A DNA stretch of 64,000 nucleotides from Actinomycetota bacterium (GTDB taxonomy: Bacteria > Actinomycetota > Thermoleophilia > Solirubrobacterales > Solirubrobacteraceae). Under the pieces are notes generated by a model that searched no databases, had not been told where the DNA came from, and worked only from the letters and a program-made list of their open reading frames with translations. Positions 17,734-25,835 of the stretch are shown one piece after another. Position 1 is the stretch's first letter. Each line of letters begins with the position of its first letter. Both the position numbers and the translations under genes were made by a program. The stretch covers positions 186,001 through 250,000 of the forward strand of contig JAFDWH010000009.1 in the NCBI GenBank assembly GCA_018268595.1. The letters are read 5' to 3'.

Positions 17734-18768
17734 CTACAAGCCGCTCGGGTGCCGGACGACGTAGCCGTCGCCGGAGCGCATGTCCGACTGCCAGCGCGAG
17801 GGGCTCGCGCCGCTCGTGTCGAAGCGCAGGCCCGCGACGACCATGTACGCGTGGCCGGCGTTGGCGTAGATCGTGATCCAGCGGCCGCGCCCGCGCGAGC
17901 CGTAGGACTCGAAGCCGGTCGAGTCGAGCTGCGTGTTGATCAGGCTGCCGCCGTGCAGCGCGTAGCTGACCGAGCCGGAGCAGTCGTAGCCGTTGTCGTT
18001 CCAGGTCCCGTGGCCGCCGCCGTAGACGTACGGCTTCGTCGCGATGCGGTTGCCGGCGGCGATCACGCCCTTGATCGCGGCCGGCGCATCAGCCGGCGCG
18101 ACCGCCGTGCCGTCGGCGCGCAGCCGCGCGTGGCCGATGGGCGCCGGCGACGCGTCTCCGCTGTCGCCGGCGCTCCCGACTTCCCCGATGCGACGCAAGA
18201 TCTGCACGGTCGAAGGCCCGACGATCCCGTCCGCCGTCAGGCCATTCGCCCGCTGAAAGCGCTTCACGTTCGCCTTCGTGCCAGGCCCGAAGACGCCGTC
18301 GACCGGCGTCGCGATCCCGGCGCGCGTGAGGTAGTCCTGCAGCACGCGCACGTCGTGGCCGCGCATGCCCTTTCTGAGCGTGCGGTCGCCCATGTGCTGC
18401 GACGGGCCGGCGCCCGGGTCGGCGGCGCGCTGCTTGGCGGCGGCGCGCCGCGCGGTGGCAATCCGCAGCGCCTTCGCCGTGCCCGCGCCGACGACGCCGT
18501 CGACGCCGAGGTGCTGCGCGCGCTGGAAGCGCTTGACGTTGCGCAGCGTCTGCGGGCCGAAGACGCCGGCGATCGGCGTGGCATAGCCGGCGCGCGTGAG
18601 GAAGTCCTGCAGCACGCGCACGTCGTGACCGCGGTCGCCCTCGTGGAGGGCGCGGTCACCGAGGTGCTGGGCGGCGAGCACGCTCGCCGGTGCAAGCGCA
18701 GCGGCGAGCAGGGCGATCCAGATGGCGAGATGCAACCGCCGGCGAACCGGCGCAAAGACGGGCGACAC
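17734..18768 (-). CDS. Secreted peptidoglycan hydrolase with two PG-binding domains and an NlpC/P60-like domain
   Basis: A 344-residue exported protein. Residues 1-33 are a signal peptide ending SVLAAQ. Two peptidoglycan-binding type 1 repeats follow (GHDVRVLQDFLTRAGY, VFGPQTLRNVKRFQR; then GHDVRVLQDYLTRAGI, VFGPGTKANVKRFQR). The C-terminal domain has NGYDCSGSVSYALHGG with the nucleophile cysteine and NAGHAYMVV with the histidine of NlpC/P60 cysteine peptidases. It should cleave peptide cross-bridges outside the membrane. The GTG start lies 16 bases after a c-di-AMP riboswitch, which matches known control of wall hydrolases in actinobacteria. Confidence 0.9.
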   Translation of the reverse strand: MSPVFAPVRRRLHLAIWIALLAAALAPASVLAAQHLGDRALHEGDRGHDVRVLQDFLTRAGYATPIAGVFGPQTLRNVKRFQRAQHLGVDGVVGAGTAKALRIATARRAAAKQRAADPGAGPSQHMGDRTLRKGMRGHDVRVLQDYLTRAGIATPVDGVFGPGTKANVKRFQRANGLTADGIVGPSTVQILRRIGEVGSAGDSGDASPAPIGHARLRADGTAVAPADAPAAIKGVIAAGNRIATKPYVYGGGHGTWNDNGYDCSGSVSYALHGGSLINTQLDSTGFESYGSRGRGRWITIYANAGHAYMVVAGLRFDTSGASPSRWQSDMRSGDGYVVRHPSGL

Positions 18769-18784
18769 GGGCGCAAACCCCTTC

Positions 18785-18931
18785 TCTTTCGGGCGCCTGC
18801 GGGGTTAGCTGACGGGCTCGCGCAGAAAGAGCAGCGCTACGTCGCGACCGTGCGACGATTCGCCCCGAGGGCCCGTGTCGGGCCCCACTGGTTCCCCCGC
18901 TCCCCGGCTTTTGCAGTGCCGGAGACTCGGC
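18785..18931 (-). ncRNA. c-di-AMP riboswitch (ydaO-yuaA type)
   Basis: Read on the complement, the leader contains the conserved blocks of this class in order: GCCGAGTCTCCGG at the 5' end, GCCGGGGAGCGGGGGAACCA, GGGGCGAATC, and GCCCGTCAGCTAACCCCGCA followed by GGCG and GAAAGAGAAG. The GGGGAACCA, GGCGAAT and GTCAGCTAACC strings are hallmark elements of the ydaO motif. It lies directly upstream of an NlpC/P60-like wall hydrolase, one of the commonest genes under this switch in actinobacteria. High c-di-AMP normally turns such genes off. Boundaries are approximate. Confidence 0.92.
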
Positions 18932-19064
18932 TGGGTACAAGCGAAGTGCGGCAGACTAACGACTTCGACGCAGGAATGTCGTGCTCCTGCGCGAATGGCG
19001 CGTGCACGCGCCGCGACCTGGACGTCTGTCGGAGGCGCGCGACAGGCCGGTAGGGTCGCTCGCG

Positions 19065-20306
19065 ATGGTCGCTCCTTCCGCCGACGCGCTCGCCCGCCTG
19101 GACCGCGCGACGGCCGCGCTCGACCCGCCGTTCGCCGTCGTCGACCTGGACGCGCTGCGCGCGAACGCACGCGACCTGCTGCGGCGTGCGGGCGGCACGC
19201 CGATCCGGCTGGCGAGCAAGTCGATCCGCTGCCGCGCGCTGCTCGAGCGCACGCTCGCCTCCGACCCCGGCTTCCGCGGCACGCTCGCGTACACGCTGCC
19301 GGAGGCGCTGTGGCTCGCAGACCACGGCCTGCGCGACCTCGTCGTCGCCTACCCCACCGTCGACCGCGCGGCGCTGGCCGCGCTGGCGGCGCGCGAGGAC
19401 GACGCCGGCATCGCGCTGATGGTCGACGACGTCGCGCAGCTCGAGCTGATCGAGGCGGCCGTGCGCGCGGCACGGGGCGGGTCGCCGGCGGGCGGCGCCG
19501 ATGCGCGGCCGATCCGCGTGTGCATCGACGCGGACGCCTCGTGGCGCCCGCTCGGCGGGCGGCTGCACGTCGGCGTCAAGCGCTCGCCGCTGCACGCGCC
19601 GGAGCAGGTCGCCGCGCTCGCGCGCGAGATCGTCGCGCGACCGGCGCTGCGCCTCGTCGGGCTGATGGCGTACGAGGCGCAGATCGCCGGGCTCGGCGAC
19701 CGCCCGCCGGGCAGGCCGCTGCTGGGGCTGGCGCTGCGGGCGGTGCAGCGCGCCTCCGCACGCGAGCTGGCGGAGCGGCGCGCGGCGATCGTCGCGGCGG
19801 TGCGGGCGGTCGCGGGCGCGGACGGGCTCGCGTTCGTCAACGGCGGCGGCACCGGCTCGCTCGAGTCGACGGCGACCGAGCCGGCGGTGACCGAGGTCGC
19901 GGCCGGCTCGGGCCTCTACGGACCGACGCTGTTCGACGCCTACAGCCGCTTCAGACCCCTTCCGGCGGCGCTGTTCGCGCTGCCCGTCGTGCGGCGGCCG
20001 GGGCCGGGCGTCGTGACGGCGCTGGGCGGCGGCTACCTCGCCTCCGGCGCCGGCGACCGCGCGCGGCTGCCGCGACCGGTGCTTCCGGCGGGGCTGCGGC
20101 TCGACGCCCGCGAGGGCGCGGGCGAGGTGCAGACGCCGCTGCTCGGAGCGGCCGCCGACCGCCTGCGGATCGGCGACCGCGTCTGGTTCCGCCACGCGAA
20201 GGCGGGCGAGTTGTGCGAGCGCTTCGAGCGGCTGCACCTGGTCGAGGGCGACCACGTGGTCGAGACCGTGCCGACGTACCGCGGCGAGGGCCGGTGCTTC
20301 TTGTGA
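19065..20306 (+). CDS. Amino acid deaminase/aldolase (alanine racemase-like fold type III PLP enzyme)
   Basis: A 413-residue PLP enzyme of the D-threonine aldolase/D-serine deaminase-like group. FAVVDLDALRANARDLLRRA and PIRLASKSIRC near residues 24-58 hold the PLP lysine, as in the N-terminal barrel of alanine racemases. EVAAGSGLYGPTLFDAY and ALGGGYLASG are group blocks. VWFRHAKAGELCERF and the GEGRCFL end match the C-terminal metal-binding region typical of D-threonine aldolases. Actual substrate is not known. TAGGGT lies 8 bases before the ATG, so the mRNA probably has almost no leader. Confidence 0.83.
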   Translation: MVAPSADALARLDRATAALDPPFAVVDLDALRANARDLLRRAGGTPIRLASKSIRCRALLERTLASDPGFRGTLAYTLPEALWLADHGLRDLVVAYPTVDRAALAALAAREDDAGIALMVDDVAQLELIEAAVRAARGGSPAGGADARPIRVCIDADASWRPLGGRLHVGVKRSPLHAPEQVAALAREIVARPALRLVGLMAYEAQIAGLGDRPPGRPLLGLALRAVQRASARELAERRAAIVAAVRAVAGADGLAFVNGGGTGSLESTATEPAVTEVAAGSGLYGPTLFDAYSRFRPLPAALFALPVVRRPGPGVVTALGGGYLASGAGDRARLPRPVLPAGLRLDAREGAGEVQTPLLGAAADRLRIGDRVWFRHAKAGELCERFERLHLVEGDHVVETVPTYRGEGRCFL

Positions 20307-20356
20307 CCGGCTGATGCCGCAGATTTGCAGCACTTAAGGTGCATTTCACCGCTGAT

Positions 20357-20374
20357 ACGCATCACTTGATGCGT
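20357..20374. promoter_or_regulatory. Palindromic operator of the VapBC-like pair
   Basis: ACGCATCA and TGATGCGT are perfect 8-bp arms around a 2-base centre. The palindrome lies 32-49 bases upstream of the antitoxin ATG at 20406, where an autorepressing ribbon-helix-helix antitoxin complex would bind. Its right arm also provides a TTGATG that could serve as a -35 box. Confidence 0.65.
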
Positions 20375-20405
20375 CAGTGTTCCGGCCATGGTAGCTTCGC
20401 TTCTG

Positions 20406-20753
20406 ATGGCCCCCACGAGAAGATCCGCGCGCAGGCCCCGCGCCCCCAGACGTACCGGCGCGCGCACGACCCTGCGCGTCCCCGACGACCTCGCCGAGAC
20501 GGTCGCCCGCTACGCCGAGCAGCACCGCACGAGCACGAACGACGCGCTCATCCGCTTGGCGTACGACGGCGCCAGACGCTACGACTACAGACACACGGTG
20601 GAGGAGCTGGCCGCCGGGCGCCGCGCGGCGCTCGACCGCCTGGAGGACCAGGAGATCCCTCCGGACGCGGGCGACCTGACCGGCGAGGAGACCGCACGCG
20701 CGATTCTCGGCTTCCGACTCGGCCTCTACGACGAGGAGACGTACGGTGCCTGA
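20406..20753 (+). CDS. Antitoxin with ribbon-helix-helix N-terminus (VapB-like)
   Basis: A small basic protein of 115 residues. ARTTLRVPDDLAETVARYAEQH, followed by TSTNDALIRLAY, has the strand-helix-helix form of ribbon-helix-helix DNA-binding antitoxins. The C-terminal half is acidic (LEDQEIPPDAGDLTGEETAR) and could wrap the toxin. ATG at 20406 is preferred because TAGCTT precedes it by about 9 bases; ATG at 20388 would add six residues. The stop overlaps the toxin GTG start by 8 bases. A palindrome upstream suggests autoregulation. Family assignment is by pattern, not by clear homology. Confidence 0.72.
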   Translation: MAPTRRSARRPRAPRRTGARTTLRVPDDLAETVARYAEQHRTSTNDALIRLAYDGARRYDYRHTVEELAAGRRAALDRLEDQEIPPDAGDLTGEETARAILGFRLGLYDEETYGA

Positions 20754-21237
20754 CGCATGGGACACCTCGATCGCGTCGCGGATCGCGGCCGACGAGCGGC
20801 ACGCCTCGCTGCTTGCCACGCACCTGCGCGAGGGCATCCCGGTGGCCCTCCCGGCGCCGACGGTTCAAGAGATCGTGCGCGGCCTTCGGGCGCCGGCGGC
20901 CGACGGCGCGCGCACGCGGCTCAAGCGCCGCTGGTTCGCCGGCCTCTTTCGGCACCCGCTGACGATCGTGGTTCCGTTCGACCGCAGCGCCGCCGAGTTG
21001 ACGGGCCACCTGCTGGCCCGCCTGCCCCATCCGCCGACGCACAACCACCGCCGGCACGGCACGCGCGCGCAGCAACGCGCGGCGTGGGCGCTCGACGTGC
21101 AGATCGCGGCGTGCGCGTTCGCGGGCGGCTACGGCCTGCTGACCGAGAACGTCCACGACTTCGCCGTGCTGCGTGACGCGATCGCGGAACTGCTGCCCGA
21201 GGTGCCGCCGCTGGCGGTCACAGACGCGCGAGCCTAA
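20746..21237 (+). CDS. PIN-domain toxin (VapC-like ribonuclease)
   Basis: A 163-residue PIN domain. The acidic metal-binding residues are all visible: AWDTSIAS near residue 6, VQEIVRGL near residue 42, ALDVQIAACA near residue 115 and LLTENVHDF near residue 134. VapC toxins cut structured RNAs such as tRNA or rRNA; the target here is unknown. Its GTG overlaps the antitoxin stop, giving the usual antitoxin-first order. The 3' end overlaps the convergent oxidase gene by 4 bases. Confidence 0.8.
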   Translation: MPDAWDTSIASRIAADERHASLLATHLREGIPVALPAPTVQEIVRGLRAPAADGARTRLKRRWFAGLFRHPLTIVVPFDRSAAELTGHLLARLPHPPTHNHRRHGTRAQQRAAWALDVQIAACAFAGGYGLLTENVHDFAVLRDAIAELLPEVPPLAVTDARA

Positions 21238-22550
21238 CCCTCGACTCGAACGTTAGACAGACTGCCCAGGACGCCGTCGGTGTAGGCGTTTCCGAAGCGT
21301 CCGCCGGGATCGAGCTGCGCGCGGATCGCCTGGAAATCGTCCCAACGCGGATAGCGCGGACGCAGCGTCTCCGCGGTCTGGAAATGGCGCTTGCCCCAGT
21401 GCGGACGCCCCTCGCAGTCGTCCATGATCGCCTCGACCGCGCGGAAGTACGGCTCCCACGCCATCCCCTTGAACATGTGCACGGCGACGTAGCCGGTCGG
21501 CCGCCCGTGCGCGGGGCTCAGCAGCGCGTCGTCCGCCGCGACGAGCCGCACCTCGATCGGGAACGGCACCGCGAAGCCGCGGCGGGGGATCAGCGCCATC
21601 ACCCGGCGCACCGCCTCGGCGGTGCGCTCGCGCGGCAGCGCGTACTCCATCTCGGTGAATCTGACGAGCCGCGGCGAGGCGAAGATGCGGTCGCTGCGGT
21701 CGACGCGCGTCGAGGAGCCGGCCAGGCGCGTGACGGTGCGGTTGAGCGCCGGGATGAAGCGCGGCAGCGCGCGGCCGGCGAGGCAGAAGGCGTGGAAAGC
21801 GTGGTTGGTCAGCAGCACGTCGTTCGCCCAGGCGCTGGCGCGCGAGCGCGGCCGCGGCGGCTCCTCGACGCGGTTGTTCGTGCGCGTCAGCGCGGTGTCG
21901 CAGTGCGGGAAGACGAACAGCTCGAAGTGGTCGTTCTCCGCTCCCAGCTCCTCCAGGCGGTCGAGCGTCTCGCCCAGCGGCGCCGGCCGGTCCACCCCGC
22001 GCAGCGTGAAGGCCGGCACCGCGCGCAGCGTCACGGCCGCGATCACGCCGAGGCTGCCGACGCTCACGCGCGCCGCCTGCCAGGCGGTCGGGTCGGCGTC
22101 GCGCGCCGAGCAGACGCGCGTCGAGCCGTCCGCCAGCACCAGCTCGACCGCCTCGACCTGCGCGGAGATGTTGCGCAGGCGCGCACCGGTGCCGTGCGTC
22201 GCGGTCGAGATCGCGCCCGCGATCGTCTGCGCGTCGACGTCGCCGAGGTTCTCAAGCGCGAGCCCGTGCGCCGCGAGCGCCGCGCTCAGCGCGTGGACCG
22301 TGATGCCGCCCTCGACGCGCACGAGCCCGCTCGCGCGGTCGACGTCGAGCACGCGGTCCATCCGCTCGAGGCGCAGCATCCGCCCGTCGGTGCAGGCGGC
22401 GTCGGTGAACGAGTGGCCGCTGCCGGCGACGCGGACGCGCTGGCCCGCGGCGGCTGCCCGCTCGAGCGCCGCCGCGATCTCGCGCACGCTGCCCGGCCGC
22501 TCGACCGCGGCCGGCGCGCAGCGCTGGTCTCCCGCCCAGTTGCGCCACAT
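21234..22550 (-). CDS. FAD-linked sugar-lactone oxidase (D-arabinono-1,4-lactone oxidase family)
   Basis: A 438-residue flavoprotein. Residues about 12-180 are the FAD-binding PCMH domain (VRVAGSGHSFTDAACTDG, TIAGAISTATHGTG). The C-terminal half is the ALO domain, with GRPHWGKRHF holding the HWGK motif of aldonolactone oxidases and PRYPRWDDF near the end. Members oxidise L-gulono-, D-arabinono- or related lactones using oxygen or a dehydrogenase acceptor; which one applies here is unknown. On the complement TAGGCT (22557-22562) stands exactly 6 bases before the ATG. Confidence 0.87.
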   Translation of the reverse strand: MWRNWAGDQRCAPAAVERPGSVREIAAALERAAAAGQRVRVAGSGHSFTDAACTDGRMLRLERMDRVLDVDRASGLVRVEGGITVHALSAALAAHGLALENLGDVDAQTIAGAISTATHGTGARLRNISAQVEAVELVLADGSTRVCSARDADPTAWQAARVSVGSLGVIAAVTLRAVPAFTLRGVDRPAPLGETLDRLEELGAENDHFELFVFPHCDTALTRTNNRVEEPPRPRSRASAWANDVLLTNHAFHAFCLAGRALPRFIPALNRTVTRLAGSSTRVDRSDRIFASPRLVRFTEMEYALPRERTAEAVRRVMALIPRRGFAVPFPIEVRLVAADDALLSPAHGRPTGYVAVHMFKGMAWEPYFRAVEAIMDDCEGRPHWGKRHFQTAETLRPRYPRWDDFQAIRAQLDPGGRFGNAYTDGVLGSLSNVRVEG

Positions 22551-22556
22551 GACCCC

Positions 22557-22562
22557 AGCCTA
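22557..22562 (-). promoter_or_regulatory. Candidate -10 element of the lactone oxidase gene
   Basis: TAGGCT on the complement with a 6-base gap to the ATG; it overlaps the 3' end of the upstream kinase gene, so this gene may be transcribed separately and without a leader. Confidence 0.4.
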
Positions 22563-24122
22563 TGCGCGCCGCGTCGCCGCGGGCGCGTTTGCCGGGCCGG
22601 CCTGCACGGGAGCGCCGACGCGCCACGGGCCTGCACGCGCGGCCGCTCTGAAGCCAGGCAGGCGGAACGCGACGCGCGCCCCGCCCTCCGGCGAGGTCCC
22701 CGCCGCGATGCGGCCGCCGTGCGCCTCGACGATCGCACGCGCGATCGCGAGGCCGAGCCCCGCGCCGCCCTTGCCGCGGGCGCGCGAGCTGTCGAGGCGG
22801 TGGAAGCGGTCGAACACGCGGTCGCGCTGCTCCTGCGGGATCCCCGGGCCGTCGTCCTCGACGGCGATCTCCAGCCAGCCGCGCGGCTGCGCCGTCACGC
22901 ACAGGCGCACGAGCCCGTCGGGCGCGGTGTGCTCGACGGCGTTGCGGGCGAGGTTGCGGACGACCTGCGCGAGCCGGTCCTCGTCGGCGCGCAGCGTCCC
23001 CTCCGGCACGTCGCCCAGCTCGAAGCGGCGCTCCGCGGTGAGCGTCAGCGAGTCGAACAGCTCCGTCACGAACGGCCGCAGCTCGAGCGTCTCGGCGCGC
23101 AGCAGCTCGCCCTCGTCGGCGCGCGCGAGCAGCAGCAGGTCCTCGACGAGCCGCTCCATCCGCACGACCTCGGTCGTGACGACCTGGTTGACGCGGCGCA
23201 CGTCCTCGGTCGTGACCTCGCGCTGGCGCGCGAGCACCTCCAGCTGCCCGCGGATCACCGTCAGCGGGGTGCGCAGCTCGTGAGAGGCGTCGGCGACGAA
23301 CCCGCGCTGGCGCGCGAACGCGTCTTCGAGGCGGTCGAGCATGCGGTCGAACGAGTCGGCCAGCACGCGCACCTCGTCGTGCCGGCCGCGCGCGCCGATC
23401 CGCTGCGAGAGGTCGCCCGCGCGCACCTGCGCGGCCGTCGCCGCCATCCGCCGCAGCGGGCGCGAGAGGCGCGAGGCGAACGCGAAGCCGAGCACGATCG
23501 CGGCCAGCAGCGTGGCGGTGCCGGCGAACACGAACGTGCGCGCGACGCCGCTCTGCGCGCGCGCGACGCCCTCGGTCGGCTCGCCGACGCCGATCGAGGC
23601 GACGGGTCTGCCGTCGCGCAGCACGGGGATCACGTACAGGCGCACCGGCTCGCCGCCGACGGTGACGTCCGAGAAGTCGAGCGGCGCGGTGCGCACGGCG
23701 CGCGCCTCCGGGCTCTCGCGGTGCGGCCCCGCGACGTTGCGGTCGAGCGCGCTGTTCTCGGCCGGGTTGAGCTCCGGCAGGTTCGAGACGATCCCGCCGC
23801 CGGCGACGCGCACGACGTACAGGCGCGGCGTGACCGTGAAGGTCACCTGGTCGGCGATGTAGCGCTGTGCCGCGCGCGTGACGCGTCCGCGCGTGACTCT
23901 GTAGACGGGGATCTTCTGCTCGAACGCCGTCGCCTCCTGGCGCAGGTCCTGGTCGATCTGCGCCTGCACCTGCGTGCCGGTGCCGCGGTAGGTCGCGACG
24001 AACGCGGTCCCCAGCGCCGCGACGAGGATCACCGCGATCGCGATCGCGAGGCGCGCCCGCAGGCTGCGGAACCAGGAGACGCGGGCGCCGATCGCGGGGT
24101 CGCTGTCGCTCCGGCGCGCCAT
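22560..24122 (-). CDS. Sensor histidine kinase
   Basis: A 520-residue membrane kinase. A first membrane helix (IAIAVILVAALGTAFVAT) is followed by an extracytoplasmic sensor region of about 145 residues, a second helix (FAGTATLLAAIVLGFAFA), HAMP, then HisKA with FVADASHELRTPLTVIRG holding the phosphorylated His. The ATPase domain shows NLARNAVEHTAP (N box), VEDDGPGIP (G1) and GGAGLGLAIARAI (G2). The signal sensed is unknown. Its start lies 6 bases after the upstream response regulator gene, so the two form one transcription unit. Confidence 0.95.
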   Translation of the reverse strand: MARRSDSDPAIGARVSWFRSLRARLAIAIAVILVAALGTAFVATYRGTGTQVQAQIDQDLRQEATAFEQKIPVYRVTRGRVTRAAQRYIADQVTFTVTPRLYVVRVAGGGIVSNLPELNPAENSALDRNVAGPHRESPEARAVRTAPLDFSDVTVGGEPVRLYVIPVLRDGRPVASIGVGEPTEGVARAQSGVARTFVFAGTATLLAAIVLGFAFASRLSRPLRRMAATAAQVRAGDLSQRIGARGRHDEVRVLADSFDRMLDRLEDAFARQRGFVADASHELRTPLTVIRGQLEVLARQREVTTEDVRRVNQVVTTEVVRMERLVEDLLLLARADEGELLRAETLELRPFVTELFDSLTLTAERRFELGDVPEGTLRADEDRLAQVVRNLARNAVEHTAPDGLVRLCVTAQPRGWLEIAVEDDGPGIPQEQRDRVFDRFHRLDSSRARGKGGAGLGLAIARAIVEAHGGRIAAGTSPEGGARVAFRLPGFRAAARAGPWRVGAPVQAGPANAPAATRRA

Positions 24123-24128
24123 CGCGGC

Positions 24129-24803
24129 TCAGGAGCGCGTCGTGAGGCGGTAGCCGACGGAGCGCAGCGTGTCGATCGGCGCGGGGCGCCCGGGCAGCTC
24201 GAGCTTGCGCCGCAGGTAGCGCACGTAGACCTCGACGACGTTCGTGCCCGGGTCGAAGTCGTAGCCCCACACGGACGACAGGATCTGCTGGCGGCTGAGC
24301 GCCTGGTCGGGGTGGCGCAGGAAGTAGGCGAGCAGGTCGAACTCGCGCGCGGACAGGCGCAGCTCGACGCCGTCGCGCGTGACCTTGCGGCCGAGCAGGT
24401 CGAGCTCGATGCCGGCGGCCGACAGCGTCGTCGCGTCGCGCTGCCTCGGCGTGCGCAGATGCGCACGCACGCGCGCGGCCAGCTCGTCGAAGCTGAACGG
24501 CTTCGTGACGTAGTCGGTCGCGCCGCCGTCGAGCCCGGCGACGCGGTCGTCGACCGCCGCGCGGGCGCTCAGCATCACGACCGGCAGCTCCGGCTTCTCG
24601 CGGCGGATCGCGGACAGCACGCCGAGGCCGTCCTTGCCGGGCAGCATCACGTCGAGGATCACGAGGTCGACGTCGTCGGCGAGCGCGCGCCGCTCGCCCT
24701 CCAGCCCGTCGCCCGCGCACGAGACGGCGTGCCCTTCCGCCTGCAGCCCGCGCTGGATGAAGTCCGCGATCGCCGTCTCGTCCTCCACCACCAGGATGCG
24801 CAT
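24129..24803 (-). CDS. OmpR/PhoB-family response regulator
   Basis: A 224-residue two-domain regulator. The receiver domain has the acidic pocket (VVEDETA) and the phosphorylated Asp in LVILDVMLPGKDG near residue 54; TKPFSFDELAARV is the conserved Lys end. The winged-helix DNA-binding domain follows (LSAREFDLLAYFLRHPDQ, LSRQQILSSVWGYDF, VEVYVRYLRRKL). It is the partner of the kinase encoded next. TACGAT on the complement (24810-24815) lies 6 bases before the ATG, again a leaderless arrangement. Confidence 0.95.
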   Translation of the reverse strand: MRILVVEDETAIADFIQRGLQAEGHAVSCAGDGLEGERRALADDVDLVILDVMLPGKDGLGVLSAIRREKPELPVVMLSARAAVDDRVAGLDGGATDYVTKPFSFDELAARVRAHLRTPRQRDATTLSAAGIELDLLGRKVTRDGVELRLSAREFDLLAYFLRHPDQALSRQQILSSVWGYDFDPGTNVVEVYVRYLRRKLELPGRPAPIDTLRSVGYRLTTRS

Positions 24804-24809
24804 GGGGAG

Positions 24810-24815
24810 ATCGTA
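24810..24815 (-). promoter_or_regulatory. Candidate -10 element of the two-component operon
   Basis: TACGAT on the complement with a 6-base gap to the response regulator ATG. Confidence 0.4.
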
Positions 24816-24821
24816 CGGCGG

Positions 24822-25835
24822 TCAGGCAACCGTCCACGTGTCGCCGGCGTGGAGCAAGGCGTCGAGCGCGGCCGTGTCGGCGACCGTGCGCTCGCGGTCG
24901 CGCGTCGCCGCGGCCCCGTGCAGCGGCCGCTCGACGGCGCGGAAGACGCCGATCGGCGTCGGGCCGGTCGGGCGCTCGGCGAGGCGCGCGAGCGCGAACG
25001 CGAGGCTCGGGTCCTCGCGGTGGGCGTCGTGCACGAGCAGCGCGTCCTCGCCGGCGTCGGCGACGTCGACGATCCGCAGGTCGCCGTCCGCTTCGCGCAC
25101 GACGCCGCGTTCCAGCCCCGCGCCGAAGCGGATCGGCGCGCCGTGCACGAGCGGGATGCGGTTGGCCGCGCCCTGCGCGCGGTCGCGCAGCACGTCGAAC
25201 GCGCCGTCGTTGAAGACCGGGCAGTTCTGGTAGATCTCGACGAACGCCGCGCCCGCGTGCGCGGCGGCCGCCCGCAGCACCTCGGGCAGGTGCTGCCTGT
25301 CGGTGTCGAGCGTGCGCGCGACGAACGTCGCCTCCGCGCCGAGCGCCAGCGCGAGCGGGTCGAAGGGCCGGTCGTGCGAGCCGAACGGCGTCGACTTCGT
25401 GATCTTTCCGCGCTCGCTGGTCGGCGACGCCTGCCCCTTCGTGAGCCCGTAGATCTGGTTGTTGAACAGCAGGATCTTCACCGGCACGTTGCGGCGCAGC
25501 GCGTGGATCAGGTGGTTGCCGCCGATCGAGAGCGCGTCGCCGTCGCCGGTGACGACCCAGATCGAGAGGTCCGCGCGCGTCGTCGCCAGCCCGGTCGCGA
25601 GCGCGGGCGCGCGGCCGTGGATGCCGTGCATCCCGTACGTGTCCATGTAGTAGGCGAAGCGACCGGCGCAGCCGATGCCGGTCATGAAGACGATCCGCTC
25701 CGGCGGGATCCCCAGCTCCGGCAGGAAGCCCTGGACGGCCGACAGGATCGCGTAGTCGCCGCAGCCCGGGCACCAGCGCGTCTCCTGGTCGGACTGGAAG
25801 TCGGCCTTCGTCAGCGCGTCGCCGAGCGCGGTCAC
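24822..25835 (-). CDS. korB: 2-oxoacid:ferredoxin oxidoreductase, beta subunit
   Basis: A 337-residue thiamine diphosphate subunit. WCPGCGDYAIL near residue 22, GIGCAGRFAYY, TGDGDALSIGGNH with the GDG-type ThDP/magnesium site, and FNNQIYGLTKGQ are signatures of the KorB/PorB group. With KorA it converts 2-oxoglutarate or a similar 2-oxoacid and CoA to the acyl-CoA, CO2 and reduced ferredoxin. The GTG start overlaps the korA stop by 4 bases. The CxxC at the start is in the position used to bind the iron-sulfur cluster of two-subunit enzymes. Confidence 0.92.
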   Translation of the reverse strand: MTALGDALTKADFQSDQETRWCPGCGDYAILSAVQGFLPELGIPPERIVFMTGIGCAGRFAYYMDTYGMHGIHGRAPALATGLATTRADLSIWVVTGDGDALSIGGNHLIHALRRNVPVKILLFNNQIYGLTKGQASPTSERGKITKSTPFGSHDRPFDPLALALGAEATFVARTLDTDRQHLPEVLRAAAAHAGAAFVEIYQNCPVFNDGAFDVLRDRAQGAANRIPLVHGAPIRFGAGLERGVVREADGDLRIVDVADAGEDALLVHDAHREDPSLAFALARLAERPTGPTPIGVFRAVERPLHGAAATRDRERTVADTAALDALLHAGDTWTVA

